Shown here: positions 44,315-53,190 of the stretch, piece after piece
Numbering within the stretch: the stretch's first letter is position 1
How the letters are laid out: each line of letters starts with the position of its first letter
NCBI RefSeq assembly: GCF_001761485.1
Contig: NC_090774.1
Coordinates: 3,162,001-3,226,000, forward strand
Direction: 5' to 3'
DNA: 64,000 bases
Source: Yarrowia lipolytica
Lineage: Eukaryota; Ascomycota; Dipodascomycetes; Dipodascales
Position numbers and translations under genes: made by a program
Notes under the pieces: model-generated
What the model was told of the DNA's origin: nothing
Databases searched by the model: none
What the model saw: the letters and a program-made list of their open reading frames with translations, nothing else

Positions 44315-45745
44315 TTATTTGGTGACCTTGCACTCCTCTACAATATCGATGGGCACCGACTTACTCCACAGATCGACAAACTCATCAAATTTGATCCACT
44401 CAAGATTTCCAAGTTTGGATCGAATGGGGGCACCGGCCCACAGAACACGGACATAGTGTTCGTTCTGATTAGTGATAGGAGGGAGGGGAATCTGTTCTGA
44501 CTCGTTGTCATCGACAGCCTCCACCTTCCACAACTCCACCGCTATGTTAATGCCCATTCCAGGCTGTTTCATGGTTTGCAGCCCCAGAGTAGTTGCCATA
44601 GGGGCTAGATCTCCATCGTGGGCAAAGTAGTGTCTGTATACCACACTCGAATGGTTGTAAACGGTCTCCTTGAGCTGATCAATAATCTCACCGACAAGAA
44701 GGCCAACCTTCAGACGAGCATACTCGGCAGCATTGGGATCTGCAATGTACTGCTGGTAGAACTCCCAGTCCTCACCAGAGAAGACCTGGGCTGCAGCATT
44801 CCCAGAAGCACAAGAGGTACTGTTTGCACATGGGAGAGGATAACCATTGCAGAGACGAGACTGGAAGGTATCACTCCATTTCTCATACTTGTAGTCGGAC
44901 TCGCCAAACACAGTCTTGTGCAGCTCGTCCAACACGGGCACCATGAATTCATCGTGCTCCTTCCAGATGTCCGTCTTCTTGAGATCCTTCTTCAGCTTGT
45001 CTCGCTTTTCGCAAGGGTAGTTTGATCCAATTGTGTCCACCTCGGCTCGCTGTTGGTGGATGGGCAGCGTCTCGTTGTGGTTTGGCCACAACCCCCGAAG
45101 TACTCCACCCGCGGTCTGGGCTGTGAGATCCTTATTGGATCGTCGAAGCCAGATGTGGTCCAAACTGGGGACTGCAGGAATGATACCCATCTTATCTCCA
45201 TATACATTCCACAGATCTCTACCATGCTGGAAGCCGTCCTCCAGACCCCCGATGGTCAATTGGGGGAACTGGCAGCTTCCATGGGGTACGTATCCCGAAC
45301 TTACGTATGGATTGGAGTCGGGTGTGTAGACATAATCGTGAACGGGAATAGCAGCGTTCAAGAGCCCTGTGGAGTCACGATTTTCACCAAACAAAAAAGG
45401 AACAAGCTCTGAACAATCGTACCGGATGTCCTCGTCTTGGTAGGTGTGGTAGGATGTCCGTTTCTGGTGTCTCTGAATATAGGTCAATCCAGCCATACTT
45501 CCTCGAACAGAGCCATTGAGAATTGCTGCTGGCAGCTCATAGGTGTCGATGTGAGGATGGGGCATGGAGCAGTAGTTGTAGCCTCCGTACTCGATATTTC
45601 GAGGTGTAGCATGCTTGCTACCAACGGGAAGTTGGTAGCCCTGGTAGTAAGGCTTGGTTGGCACTTCCTCGGGGTAGAGTGTGTCTGTGGCGTTTGTGTT
45701 CCAGGCCAGAGCAGGGGAGATCACGACGAAAATAAGGGACCACAT
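44315..45745 (-). CDS. secreted histidine acid phosphatase, copy 2
   Basis: A 476-residue paralogue of the gene at 42087-43463. Signal peptide: about residues 1-14 (MWSLIFVVISPALA). Catalytic motif YIQRHQKRTSYHT and the distal HD in YRHYFAHDGDLAPM are both kept. It shares blocks such as GGVLRGLWP, FAHDGD and the ending SVPIDIVEECKV with copy 1. It is longer by a Glu/Asp-rich insertion near the end (AVDDNESEQIPLPPITNQ). Expected role is extracellular or periplasmic phosphate release. A perfect CCCACGTGGG lies 96 bp upstream of the start, suggesting phosphate-starvation control. Tandem duplication is clear, but divergence is substantial, so it is old. Confidence 0.88.
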   Translation of the reverse strand: MWSLIFVVISPALAWNTNATDTLYPEEVPTKPYYQGYQLPVGSKHATPRNIEYGGYNYCSMPHPHIDTYELPAAILNGSVRGSMAGLTYIQRHQKRTSYHTYQDEDIRYDCSELVPFLFGENRDSTGLLNAAIPVHDYVYTPDSNPYVSSGYVPHGSCQFPQLTIGGLEDGFQHGRDLWNVYGDKMGIIPAVPSLDHIWLRRSNKDLTAQTAGGVLRGLWPNHNETLPIHQQRAEVDTIGSNYPCEKRDKLKKDLKKTDIWKEHDEFMVPVLDELHKTVFGESDYKYEKWSDTFQSRLCNGYPLPCANSTSCASGNAAAQVFSGEDWEFYQQYIADPNAAEYARLKVGLLVGEIIDQLKETVYNHSSVVYRHYFAHDGDLAPMATTLGLQTMKQPGMGINIAVELWKVEAVDDNESEQIPLPPITNQNEHYVRVLWAGAPIRSKLGNLEWIKFDEFVDLWSKSVPIDIVEECKVTK

Positions 45746-46215
45746 CTTGTCGTTTTCCGGGTGTTATTTGGAGCATGTCGTTCTTCATATACTCTGGTCT
45801 TATTAGTACGAAGGTGTATAAACAATGTTTCTGCATTCTCCCCACGTGGGAAATAGCGTTTCTGTATGCAAGTATCGGTCAGATTAGGTGGGCAGAATCC
45901 ACACAATCCCGCGGCAGTATGAAGATCTGTTTGGGAGGAAGAGCTGTTTGGAGCAATGAGATCTGAACCCTAGTCATATATTCTGATGTCGTTCTGTTGC
46001 CATGGCTTAGATTCTCTCCAGAAGAATCCACCATTATCGACGGACTATGAAGATGTACCAGTGTACTTGTACTTTTACAATCATGATTTCTGCAGTTACT
46101 GTACAAGTATTCGTACTATTAAGGTACTCACATCCTATGTTCTACCTACAGTCCCCCTCCCTCCTTCCGCATGCAACCATCCCTCTATATGCAATTCTTC
46201 TATATATTATGTTCT
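45746..46215. other. promoter of phosphatase copy 2
   Basis: 470 bp between the phosphatase start and the TRM13 stop. It holds the CCCACGTGGG palindrome and TACTTGTAC/TACAAGTA motifs at 46065-46110. Confidence 0.65.
45841..45850. promoter_or_regulatory. CCCACGTGGG palindrome, probable Pho4-type site
   Basis: A perfect 10-bp palindrome centred on CACGTG, 96 bp upstream of phosphatase copy 2. CACGTGGG is the high-affinity Pho4 site in Saccharomyces. The same 10-mer occurs before the purple acid phosphatase gene. Binding is inferred. Confidence 0.65.
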
Positions 46216-47610
46216 CTATTTGTTAACGATCAGACAGACGTTCTCGGGAGAGATATCCATCTCGGTGTACTGAACCAGACGGGCATCCAGACCCTCCTTT
46301 CGAAGAGCGTGGAGTCGGCCCTGGTCCAGAAGACGTCGGCACTTGAGACCGATCACCTTTCTTGCTTCAGCAGGAAGTCCGGAAGGGTGTCCAACTGGTG
46401 CTGGGGTCTCATTATCGGCAGCTTCTGTCTGCTCACCCTCCACAGGCTCTTTCTTGGGTCTCTCTCCACACAAAACCCACGATGTCATTCTAGTAAGAGC
46501 GGCGAATCCATCATCGTCAAAACCACGCTCCTGCAGCCACTCGATTCCGGCTTTGGGGAACATCTGCACGTTGCATATCTGTCGACAACACAGTGCAATA
46601 ACAAGCGCAGCAGGTCTGGCTTCCTTGGTGAACACCGCACTGTTAAGAAGACATTGAAGGGTTAGATCGGTGGCACAGCCGCAGAGATGCTTGGAGACAA
46701 TTAGGTTGGCGTCGTAGGGTCCCTCCACAGGCACCCCATCCAGCATGAGATCCTTAATGTCCATTTTGAGTCGCTTGATAAGAGGCAACGGCTGTTCAGG
46801 GAAATCGTCCTTGGTGTCTTTCACAAGCTTACCGTCCATCTTCATTCGAGGCATGGCTCGATCGATAAACAGGTAGTTAGCAGCTGTCTTATCATCCTGT
46901 TGTCTCTCAGCACAGATAGCATAGTTGATGTATCTGGAAAGCTCAGCTCGTCCGGCTCCAAACTCGAGAATTCGACTGGAGGATTTCAAAAGGCCAGTCT
47001 TCTCCATATGCGCAATAAGAGACGCCTGCTGAAGAGCGTGTTTCTTGTTTTGGACCTCAGTCATTCGTTTGGCAAGACCCTTCTCGTGGTTCAGAATTTC
47101 CACGGGCACCTCCTCCACGTCCTTGAACGCAGCCTCCACTACAGGGATCCATTTGGCGTAGTCAACGGTGATATCAGACTTCTTACCAACACAGGGCTTG
47201 GCCTCAGGATTACTGATGTTCATGTCATCTCTGTGCCATCCCTCTCGCTCCTTTTGCATTCGCTCCTTGACCTTGTTGCACTTGTACATGTGCTGCTGGA
47301 GCTCGTCAGCCCAAACTGTATGTCCCGGATCAACAGGACAAACAACACGCTCTCGACCAGCATAGCTGTCCTTCTGCAGAAGTACATGCTGAGCGCAAAA
47401 CTTTTCCTCCGCCTTTCGTTGCATGTGACACTGTCGGTGGTTCTTGTGAGGCAGCTTGTACTCGCATCGCAAGTACGAGTACTCCTTGGGAGTGTCTCTC
47501 TTCTGTCTCTTGGGGAACATGGAAGGGTTGGGCTTTTCAGGCTTTCCGTCAGCGCTCATAGTTTCAGAACTGGCCTTAACAACCTCTGGTATTCCTGTTT
47601 CTGTGGTCAT
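46216..47610 (-). CDS. TRM13: tRNA 2'-O-methyltransferase TRM13
   Basis: A 464-residue protein with the Trm13 layout. The N-terminal zinc region starts at CEYKLPHKNHRQCHMQRK and continues to CAQH; a second CHHC finger (VCPVDPGHTVWADELQQHMY) is of the U11-48K type. The SAM-binding motif is SSRILEFGAGRAELSRYINY at about residues 210-230, and the catalytic-site region includes VSKHLCGCATDLTLQC and ALCCRQICN. Trm13 methylates the ribose at position 4 of the acceptor stem of tRNAs Gly(GCC), His and Pro. Length matches the yeast protein (476). The start is at 47610 (MTTETGIPEVV). Confidence 0.92.
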   Translation of the reverse strand: MTTETGIPEVVKASSETMSADGKPEKPNPSMFPKRQKRDTPKEYSYLRCEYKLPHKNHRQCHMQRKAEEKFCAQHVLLQKDSYAGRERVVCPVDPGHTVWADELQQHMYKCNKVKERMQKEREGWHRDDMNISNPEAKPCVGKKSDITVDYAKWIPVVEAAFKDVEEVPVEILNHEKGLAKRMTEVQNKKHALQQASLIAHMEKTGLLKSSSRILEFGAGRAELSRYINYAICAERQQDDKTAANYLFIDRAMPRMKMDGKLVKDTKDDFPEQPLPLIKRLKMDIKDLMLDGVPVEGPYDANLIVSKHLCGCATDLTLQCLLNSAVFTKEARPAALVIALCCRQICNVQMFPKAGIEWLQERGFDDDGFAALTRMTSWVLCGERPKKEPVEGEQTEAADNETPAPVGHPSGLPAEARKVIGLKCRRLLDQGRLHALRKEGLDARLVQYTEMDISPENVCLIVNK

Positions 47611-48161
47611 GTTGTGTGTAATATCACGGAGTTGATTTTTTATAGATCGCTCCCATATACATATTTTTCACCTGAAGGTTTAGTGTGTGTTGTGCCATGC
47701 ATGGATGACGCGTATTTGAAAAGGGGAGGGTTTATTGATTTAAGATCATGCTAAATATCGAAGCACTCGATGTACAAGTGCAAGTATGTACTGTACAGTA
47801 GTATACTCATATCTGTAAAAAAATGTTGAGATAGTTCACTATTGATGCAAGTACCAGTCGGTAACGTACAATTGTACAAGTATAAGTAAATTTTATTCAG
47901 GAATCTCATCAATAGAGGTGCCAAATTGCAGGTCTATATATATACTTGTACAAGTACAAGCACTAAGTATTTCAACACCGGCTGGGCCGTTTTCCTAAAC
48001 CACATCAGTCGACTTTCGACTTTTCGACAACAATTCCTGAATCACCACAAGTGCAAGTACCTTCAAACCAACTTCAAACTACTTGTAGTATCTTTTATAC
48101 GATAAATATTACTTGTGGATTAGATATGAGGGAGGGTACTTTTTTTGTGAGTTGGGTCTTC
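47611..48161. other. intergenic, dense in short repeats
   Basis: It carries the densest set of the recurrent motifs in the window: GTACAAGTGCAAGTATGTACTGTACAGTA around 47770, TTGTACAAGTATAAG near 47873, ACTTGTACAAGTACAAG near 47945, and CAAGTGCAAGTACC and CTACTTGTAGTATC at 48047-48091. No gene is seen. Confidence 0.65.
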
Positions 48162-49844
48162 TTAGTGGGCCATGTCGTTCTCGATACTCTCCTGAACAAA
48201 CTTCCAGTACCTGTGTCGAGTAGCGATTCGGAACTTCTTGCCAAAGGCTATCATGAACAAGAACATTCCGATGCAAAAGACTGAAACTCCGGCGGCCTCT
48301 CCGAAACATCGCTGGAGACCCTCATTGGTGAGCCAGGGGGTGATGGCGTAGCCCATACCGAAACCCATGCAGTTTCGGATGATAATAAGAGGAACCATGG
48401 ATTCCGAAGCCATTTCCCGATAGCAATCAACAGCGTAATTGACGGAACAGAGACCAGCAAGCACGCCGAAGCCTCCAGTGATACCAAGACCCATGACCAA
48501 TCCAAACCAGTGGATGCCATGGGCAGCGCCAATACCCCAGAGAATGAGACCAGCGGGGCACATGACCATATAGAGTGCCAAGAGCCAGAGTCGATCCTCG
48601 GCTTCAGATATACCTCCGTGTCGCTTGGCCATCCAGATACGTAGTCTGTCTCCAAGCCATCCCCCGTACCAGGCGACAATAGCGGTGATGATGGTGGGAC
48701 ACAAGTAGGCGACACCGACCATTGAGGGCTTGAAGTTGTAGGGGGGTTCAGATAGGATCTTGGAGGCAGTAGCGTTGAGAACGGAGAACCAAATCAGACC
48801 GGTACCGTAAAGGAAGCCGGCGTAGATGACCGGAGGGAAAGAGAAGAGAATGATGATTGGACGCTTGACCATGGTCCATAACATGTTGGGTCTGGGCTTG
48901 TCAAACAGCTTCAGCTTGTCCCAGAAGGTCTTGGGCTTGTAGATCTTGGCAGGCACACCGCAAGCAGCAGTCTCTCCATTAGAGAAAGGGTTGGGTATGA
49001 CGTCCACTCGGTTAGCAGATCCCTTCTCGTTCTGGTCGCTAGAGTCGTTGAAAGATCCTGATCCCACAGGAAGAACGGCTCCACCATGAGCAACGTCCAG
49101 AGTCTCGCTCTCCATGCACTCTCGCTCCAGCTCAGCCTTTCGAGAGTAGTTAGTCTCCTCGAAGAAGAAGAAAAGAAAAACGAAAACCACTGCGTCGAAG
49201 ATGGCACCCCAGAAGAGCACCCATTTCCAGTCCATACCCTGGGTGATAAAACCTCCAAAAAAGGGGGCCATGAAGGAGCCGAACAGCATCATGAAGGCGT
49301 ACAGGCCCATCCAGGAGCCTCGCTCGTGTTCGAACCAAATATCGGAGACTGTGACTTCACATAGAGACTCGATGGGAGCTCCAAGGAAACCCTGCAGAAT
49401 CTTATGACCAATCCACTGACCGTTGTTCTTGGTATAGGGGGCCCAAATCTGGACTGCCATTGTTCCCAGGATAGAGATGAGGTAGACAGGTCTCTTTCCG
49501 AACTGTAGAGCCACCGGCTGCCAGAAAAGACAGCCGAAACCCAGCATCAGGAACATATATCCGGTACCCTCGTTGAGGTCAGCCAGCGACAAGTTGGTCT
49601 TCTCTGAGATGGGCAGCAGTACCGAGAAGATGGAGGCAGTGGGAACTCCAACTCCAAGGGTGTACAACACCATACACAGCATGGAGAGCCACTTTCTTCG
49701 CTGAGACCAATTCAAAGGATCGTCTGGGTCAGCCGAGGGAGTAGGCACCAGCACAATCTCGTGGTCTACGGCATTGTAATCGGGGTCTCCCTTGAGATCG
49801 ACCAATTGGATGGTTCCAGGAATGACTTCACTGTCGACTTTCAT
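48162..49844 (-). CDS. MFS transporter, HOL1-like DHA1 type
   Basis: A 560-residue major facilitator with 12 predicted membrane segments and a large central loop (about residues 235-305). The N-terminal motif DPDDPLNWSQRRKWLS and the block SVLLPISEKTNLSLADLNEG are typical of the fungal HOL1/SVOP-like DHA1 drug:proton antiporters. The conserved signature of motif A is modified (QFGKRPVYLISILGTM). Substrates in this group range from cations and histidinol to polyamines and drugs; none can be assigned here. A TATATATA lies about 60 bp upstream of the start (near 49900). No near neighbour suggests a pathway. Confidence 0.82.
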   Translation of the reverse strand: MKVDSEVIPGTIQLVDLKGDPDYNAVDHEIVLVPTPSADPDDPLNWSQRRKWLSMLCMVLYTLGVGVPTASIFSVLLPISEKTNLSLADLNEGTGYMFLMLGFGCLFWQPVALQFGKRPVYLISILGTMAVQIWAPYTKNNGQWIGHKILQGFLGAPIESLCEVTVSDIWFEHERGSWMGLYAFMMLFGSFMAPFFGGFITQGMDWKWVLFWGAIFDAVVFVFLFFFFEETNYSRKAELERECMESETLDVAHGGAVLPVGSGSFNDSSDQNEKGSANRVDVIPNPFSNGETAACGVPAKIYKPKTFWDKLKLFDKPRPNMLWTMVKRPIIILFSFPPVIYAGFLYGTGLIWFSVLNATASKILSEPPYNFKPSMVGVAYLCPTIITAIVAWYGGWLGDRLRIWMAKRHGGISEAEDRLWLLALYMVMCPAGLILWGIGAAHGIHWFGLVMGLGITGGFGVLAGLCSVNYAVDCYREMASESMVPLIIIRNCMGFGMGYAITPWLTNEGLQRCFGEAAGVSVFCIGMFLFMIAFGKKFRIATRHRYWKFVQESIENDMAH

Positions 49845-52800
49845 GCTGAAGGATGTGCGTATATGGGACCGAAGACTTCTGCATCTGGCCTAGGTCTCGA
49901 TATATATAGAGCGGTGGCTCTTGGACAAGAGAAAGGCCCAGACTCTTTGCACGTATGCATTGTCTCGCTTCTGCATCCGTCTGTACTCCCGTAACGATGT
50001 CGTGCAGATCGCAACAAGCTTGGACAATCAAACCTACCCAGGTTCTTTGTGTATCCCGCTTCGCAGTTTCAGAGGATGAGTGTTAACCGCGGCAGTTGAA
50101 ACGGATGACGAAGCAGGAATATGATGCTCATGGACAGGGTGCAGCCTTCTAGAGTTGTTCTGGAAAGAGGAGTAGCAGCAAGCAGAGTCGTATCTCTTGC
50201 TCTAGCTAGTCTCTCAATCCCAACACGTCGAGTTACTGACGCCTTGGCAGCTTTAGCGTCCCACGTATGATCTGCAGAAAGGGTTCGTTCAAATCCCAAG
50301 TCCAACCATATGCTGTACTTGTCCTGCATCTCGTGAGATGGCGATGCACCCTAATGACGTCTGGGATCGCCTATTATTCGGAGATCTATCTGGCAGCTGT
50401 CGCGTGTTATAGAACAGCTGCATTTTATTTGAGACCCGCGGTTGTAAGAGAGGTGTATCAAACGAAGTCGTCTTGTGTGCTTGATTACCAGTCAGGCTCT
50501 TTACTTTTTATACTATGGGTTCTCATTCAACAAAAATATTCCAGACTCTCTTGCATGATACATGTCTCTAAGCTCGAAACTGGTACCTTATAGTGAACTA
50601 AGAAACCTTAGCTTCATGTGGGGATGACGATTATTTCTTAAGACACGCGATAAAACCTGTCACAAAAGATATCCACTTATATGCCAGCTATGGTTTCGAT
50701 GTTAATCAAACCTGAAATTACGAAATACTCTTACAACAAGTCTGTAATTGCACCTCTACAACCTTCACTGTTTTCCCTCCACCTAACCGTTTGATCTTAA
50801 ACCTCCGTTAAGCTTGAATTGCCAAGAAACCTACAAGTAGCAGGGTGGCAGTCACGCAAATTGCACCGAGCAATAGCAATTGGTCGTATGTGTGTACACC
50901 GTACGTCATATTGACGAGTTCATATATACTGTACAATTAATACAACCATGTCATTTACAAACCCCACCGAAAAATAAGCCAAGTGATGCTACAGGACACC
51001 TTGTGCAGGTGAGACCTGATTCAGTGCGATACGTGATTCTCTCTGAGACCGATGTTGTCTTTGCCGAGTCGGCTCCTTACATCACCAGATCTCAGCTTGA
51101 AGAATTATTTTTAGCAATGAAACGAACCTCCAGTTCAATACAACCGATTTGACGATTTCAAATTCATAATCAATAGTTGTTTTTTTGTATCGATGTCATG
51201 CGACTCATTCCAACGTTGAGAATATGACATGAGCGTAATGTACAGGGATGTAAGAAAAAGCAATTAATAGAGGCAACAATATACAGTTGAAACTACGGCT
51301 GGTGGAGAGAATGACGTGCGGGAGGTGAATCTCGAACGACGATGGTTGACGATAGGGTAAATTTCCATTACCCTACCGGCGTAGATGTTAGTCCAATATC
51401 CGAACCATATGTGAGTGGTTGGTTCATGTACCTGCACCAGTTTGCAGTTCCCAGGGGCGGAGCAACAGGGCTCTCCGGGCGTAAGTGTATGTCTTTTACG
51501 AGCCGAGCACAGCGAATACGAAAGAGAGGATGTAACGAATGAAACGGAAGATGCTATTTTTGGTCGACAATTTTCTGGCTGTTCTTGTGCGAGTCACAAA
51601 TGTGCTGAAGTGGAGGTCATCCTCAAAAAGCAATACCCGTCTACGGAACTACTTCTCGTATCTGGTCAATCACATTCGGAGGTCGAACTTTGTTGGCGAA
51701 GAAAGCGCTGACAAAATCAATGTAAGAGTGGGGGGTTGCATGAGGAACAAGTGATTGAGTGCAACAGGCATACATGCCAGTGAACGCGAACTCATGATAT
51801 GCCTTTCTCCTGTTTATTAATAGACATGGGTGTGCCACACCTTGGAGCTACTATAGCTCAATATGTTATGTACAGTATGTACTGAAACTGAAACATTTAG
51901 AGTACAGACTAGCTACGGGTTTTTGTATGTAGGGTGAGATTTTAAGATGATTAGACTTGTTTAGGGTGTGTTTAAGCCATATATAAGGGTTCTCTACGGT
52001 CAGATTAGCACTCACAGATGATTTGAGCACATAGATCATGTGTTCGCTGCATCCACATGGTTTTTAGGGGGTACTGTACATATATATCTGTGGTGGTCCT
52101 GATTTTCGCCAAACCATGTTCTTCGTGTTCCTTTTCACCCTCACTCACATGTCGTCCACTTGTTAGCGTCATCTTTCTTGGCAATAGCTACTATTCAACA
52201 TTGAAGGAACAGCCGTCCCGAAAGTCACTTGTCGGAGTACTCCGTCCCGCGACGCATGCAACCGCTATGAACTAACCCGTGTCAGTGAAGTCGGGGGATA
52301 GTCTTCTGCCATTGTTGGTGAAACTGTTCTGCTTATTCACGTGAATTTCAACATTCACACATCGATCGACAAGCGAGGCTATTATTTAAAAACTGTCTTA
52401 GTGAGTTACCCTGCTGACGAAGCAATGATAATCTGATTCGAGGAGAGATGATGAACACGACTGAAGTGAGTGGTTATTCCCCCATTAACGATAATATCCG
52501 CATTAATTATTATGCTGCACGGAACTGACATCAATATCGCCCACCACCACTCGTTTCAACACGTTGACAGGCTGATGACACCAGCTAGACGCCAAATTTT
52601 AGTGATCTAAACATCCTCTTTTGGTAAGGGTAGGTTTCAGAGCGGGGCTAGCGGGAATGCCAAGCGTTAGCTGGGGTATGTGAGCATTGCGCCAAAAAAC
52701 GACTGTACGAGATGGACCAAGACGGGGCCAAGCTGTGCAGAAAGTGAAGAACAAGCAGCAGCCGATTTTAGAAAGGAGCGACAGAACGCTTAAGAGAGAC

Positions 52801-52916
52801 TCGCGTGACTAAACAGCCTTCTACTCCGCTTTCATCACCCAAGTAAGTATGTTGACAGCCACTCACCTTCACCGGTTTGCGTTTGACAATACAGTTGGAC
52901 CCCTGCAGAGATACTA

Positions 52917-52926
52917 CCCACGTGGG
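52917..52926. promoter_or_regulatory. CCCACGTGGG palindrome, probable Pho4-type site
   Basis: The same perfect 10-mer as at 45841-45850, here 265 bp upstream of the purple acid phosphatase start. Confidence 0.65.
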
Positions 52927-53125
52927 TGGTATCGAGCTGTAATTGGCATCCTTCAGTAATAAACCTGACCAGCCGTCAGTCGCCGAGAACCAAGAACACG
53001 GGCTAGCCAATCACGCAGATCCAATTAGCCATCAAAGTCTTTGTTATTGAGTCTCCACAACGATTAACCAGTCTAAACAAGCATACGAATACGAGCTTTC
53101 TCTTGAAAAGAATGGAAAGAAAACA

Positions 53126-53131
53126 TATATA
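53126..53131 (+). promoter_or_regulatory. TATA box of purple acid phosphatase gene
   Basis: TATATA within AAACATATATAGACTG, 60 bp before the ATG, in the position usual for a regulated yeast promoter. Confidence 0.55.
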
Positions 53132-53190
53132 GACTGTGGGACAGACGAGGCAGGAGAAAAGGAACCTTACCCCAAGTCGCTCGTTCAACA

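Larger units (their letters stand above)
49845..53190. other. 3.3-kb intergenic region, no gene seen
   Basis: The largest gap in the window. It has a hairpin with an 8-bp perfect stem at 51353-51375 (TAGGGTAA, 7-nt loop, TTACCCTA), recurrent TACAAGTA/TACTGTA motifs, and the CCCACGTGGG site and TATA box before the purple acid phosphatase. Frames such as 50880-51152 and 51342-51754 have no recognisable domains, and I do not call them. Confidence 0.6.

Noticed and set aside
51353-51375. Hairpin with 8-bp stem and 7-nt loop, resembling a tRNA anticodon arm
   Set aside because: The flanks cannot form acceptor, D or T arms; a single short inverted repeat is expected by chance in 3.3 kb of spacer.
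50880-51754. Several small open frames in the large gap before the purple acid phosphatase
   Set aside because: Short, mutually overlapping in different frames, no domains and no codon bias.
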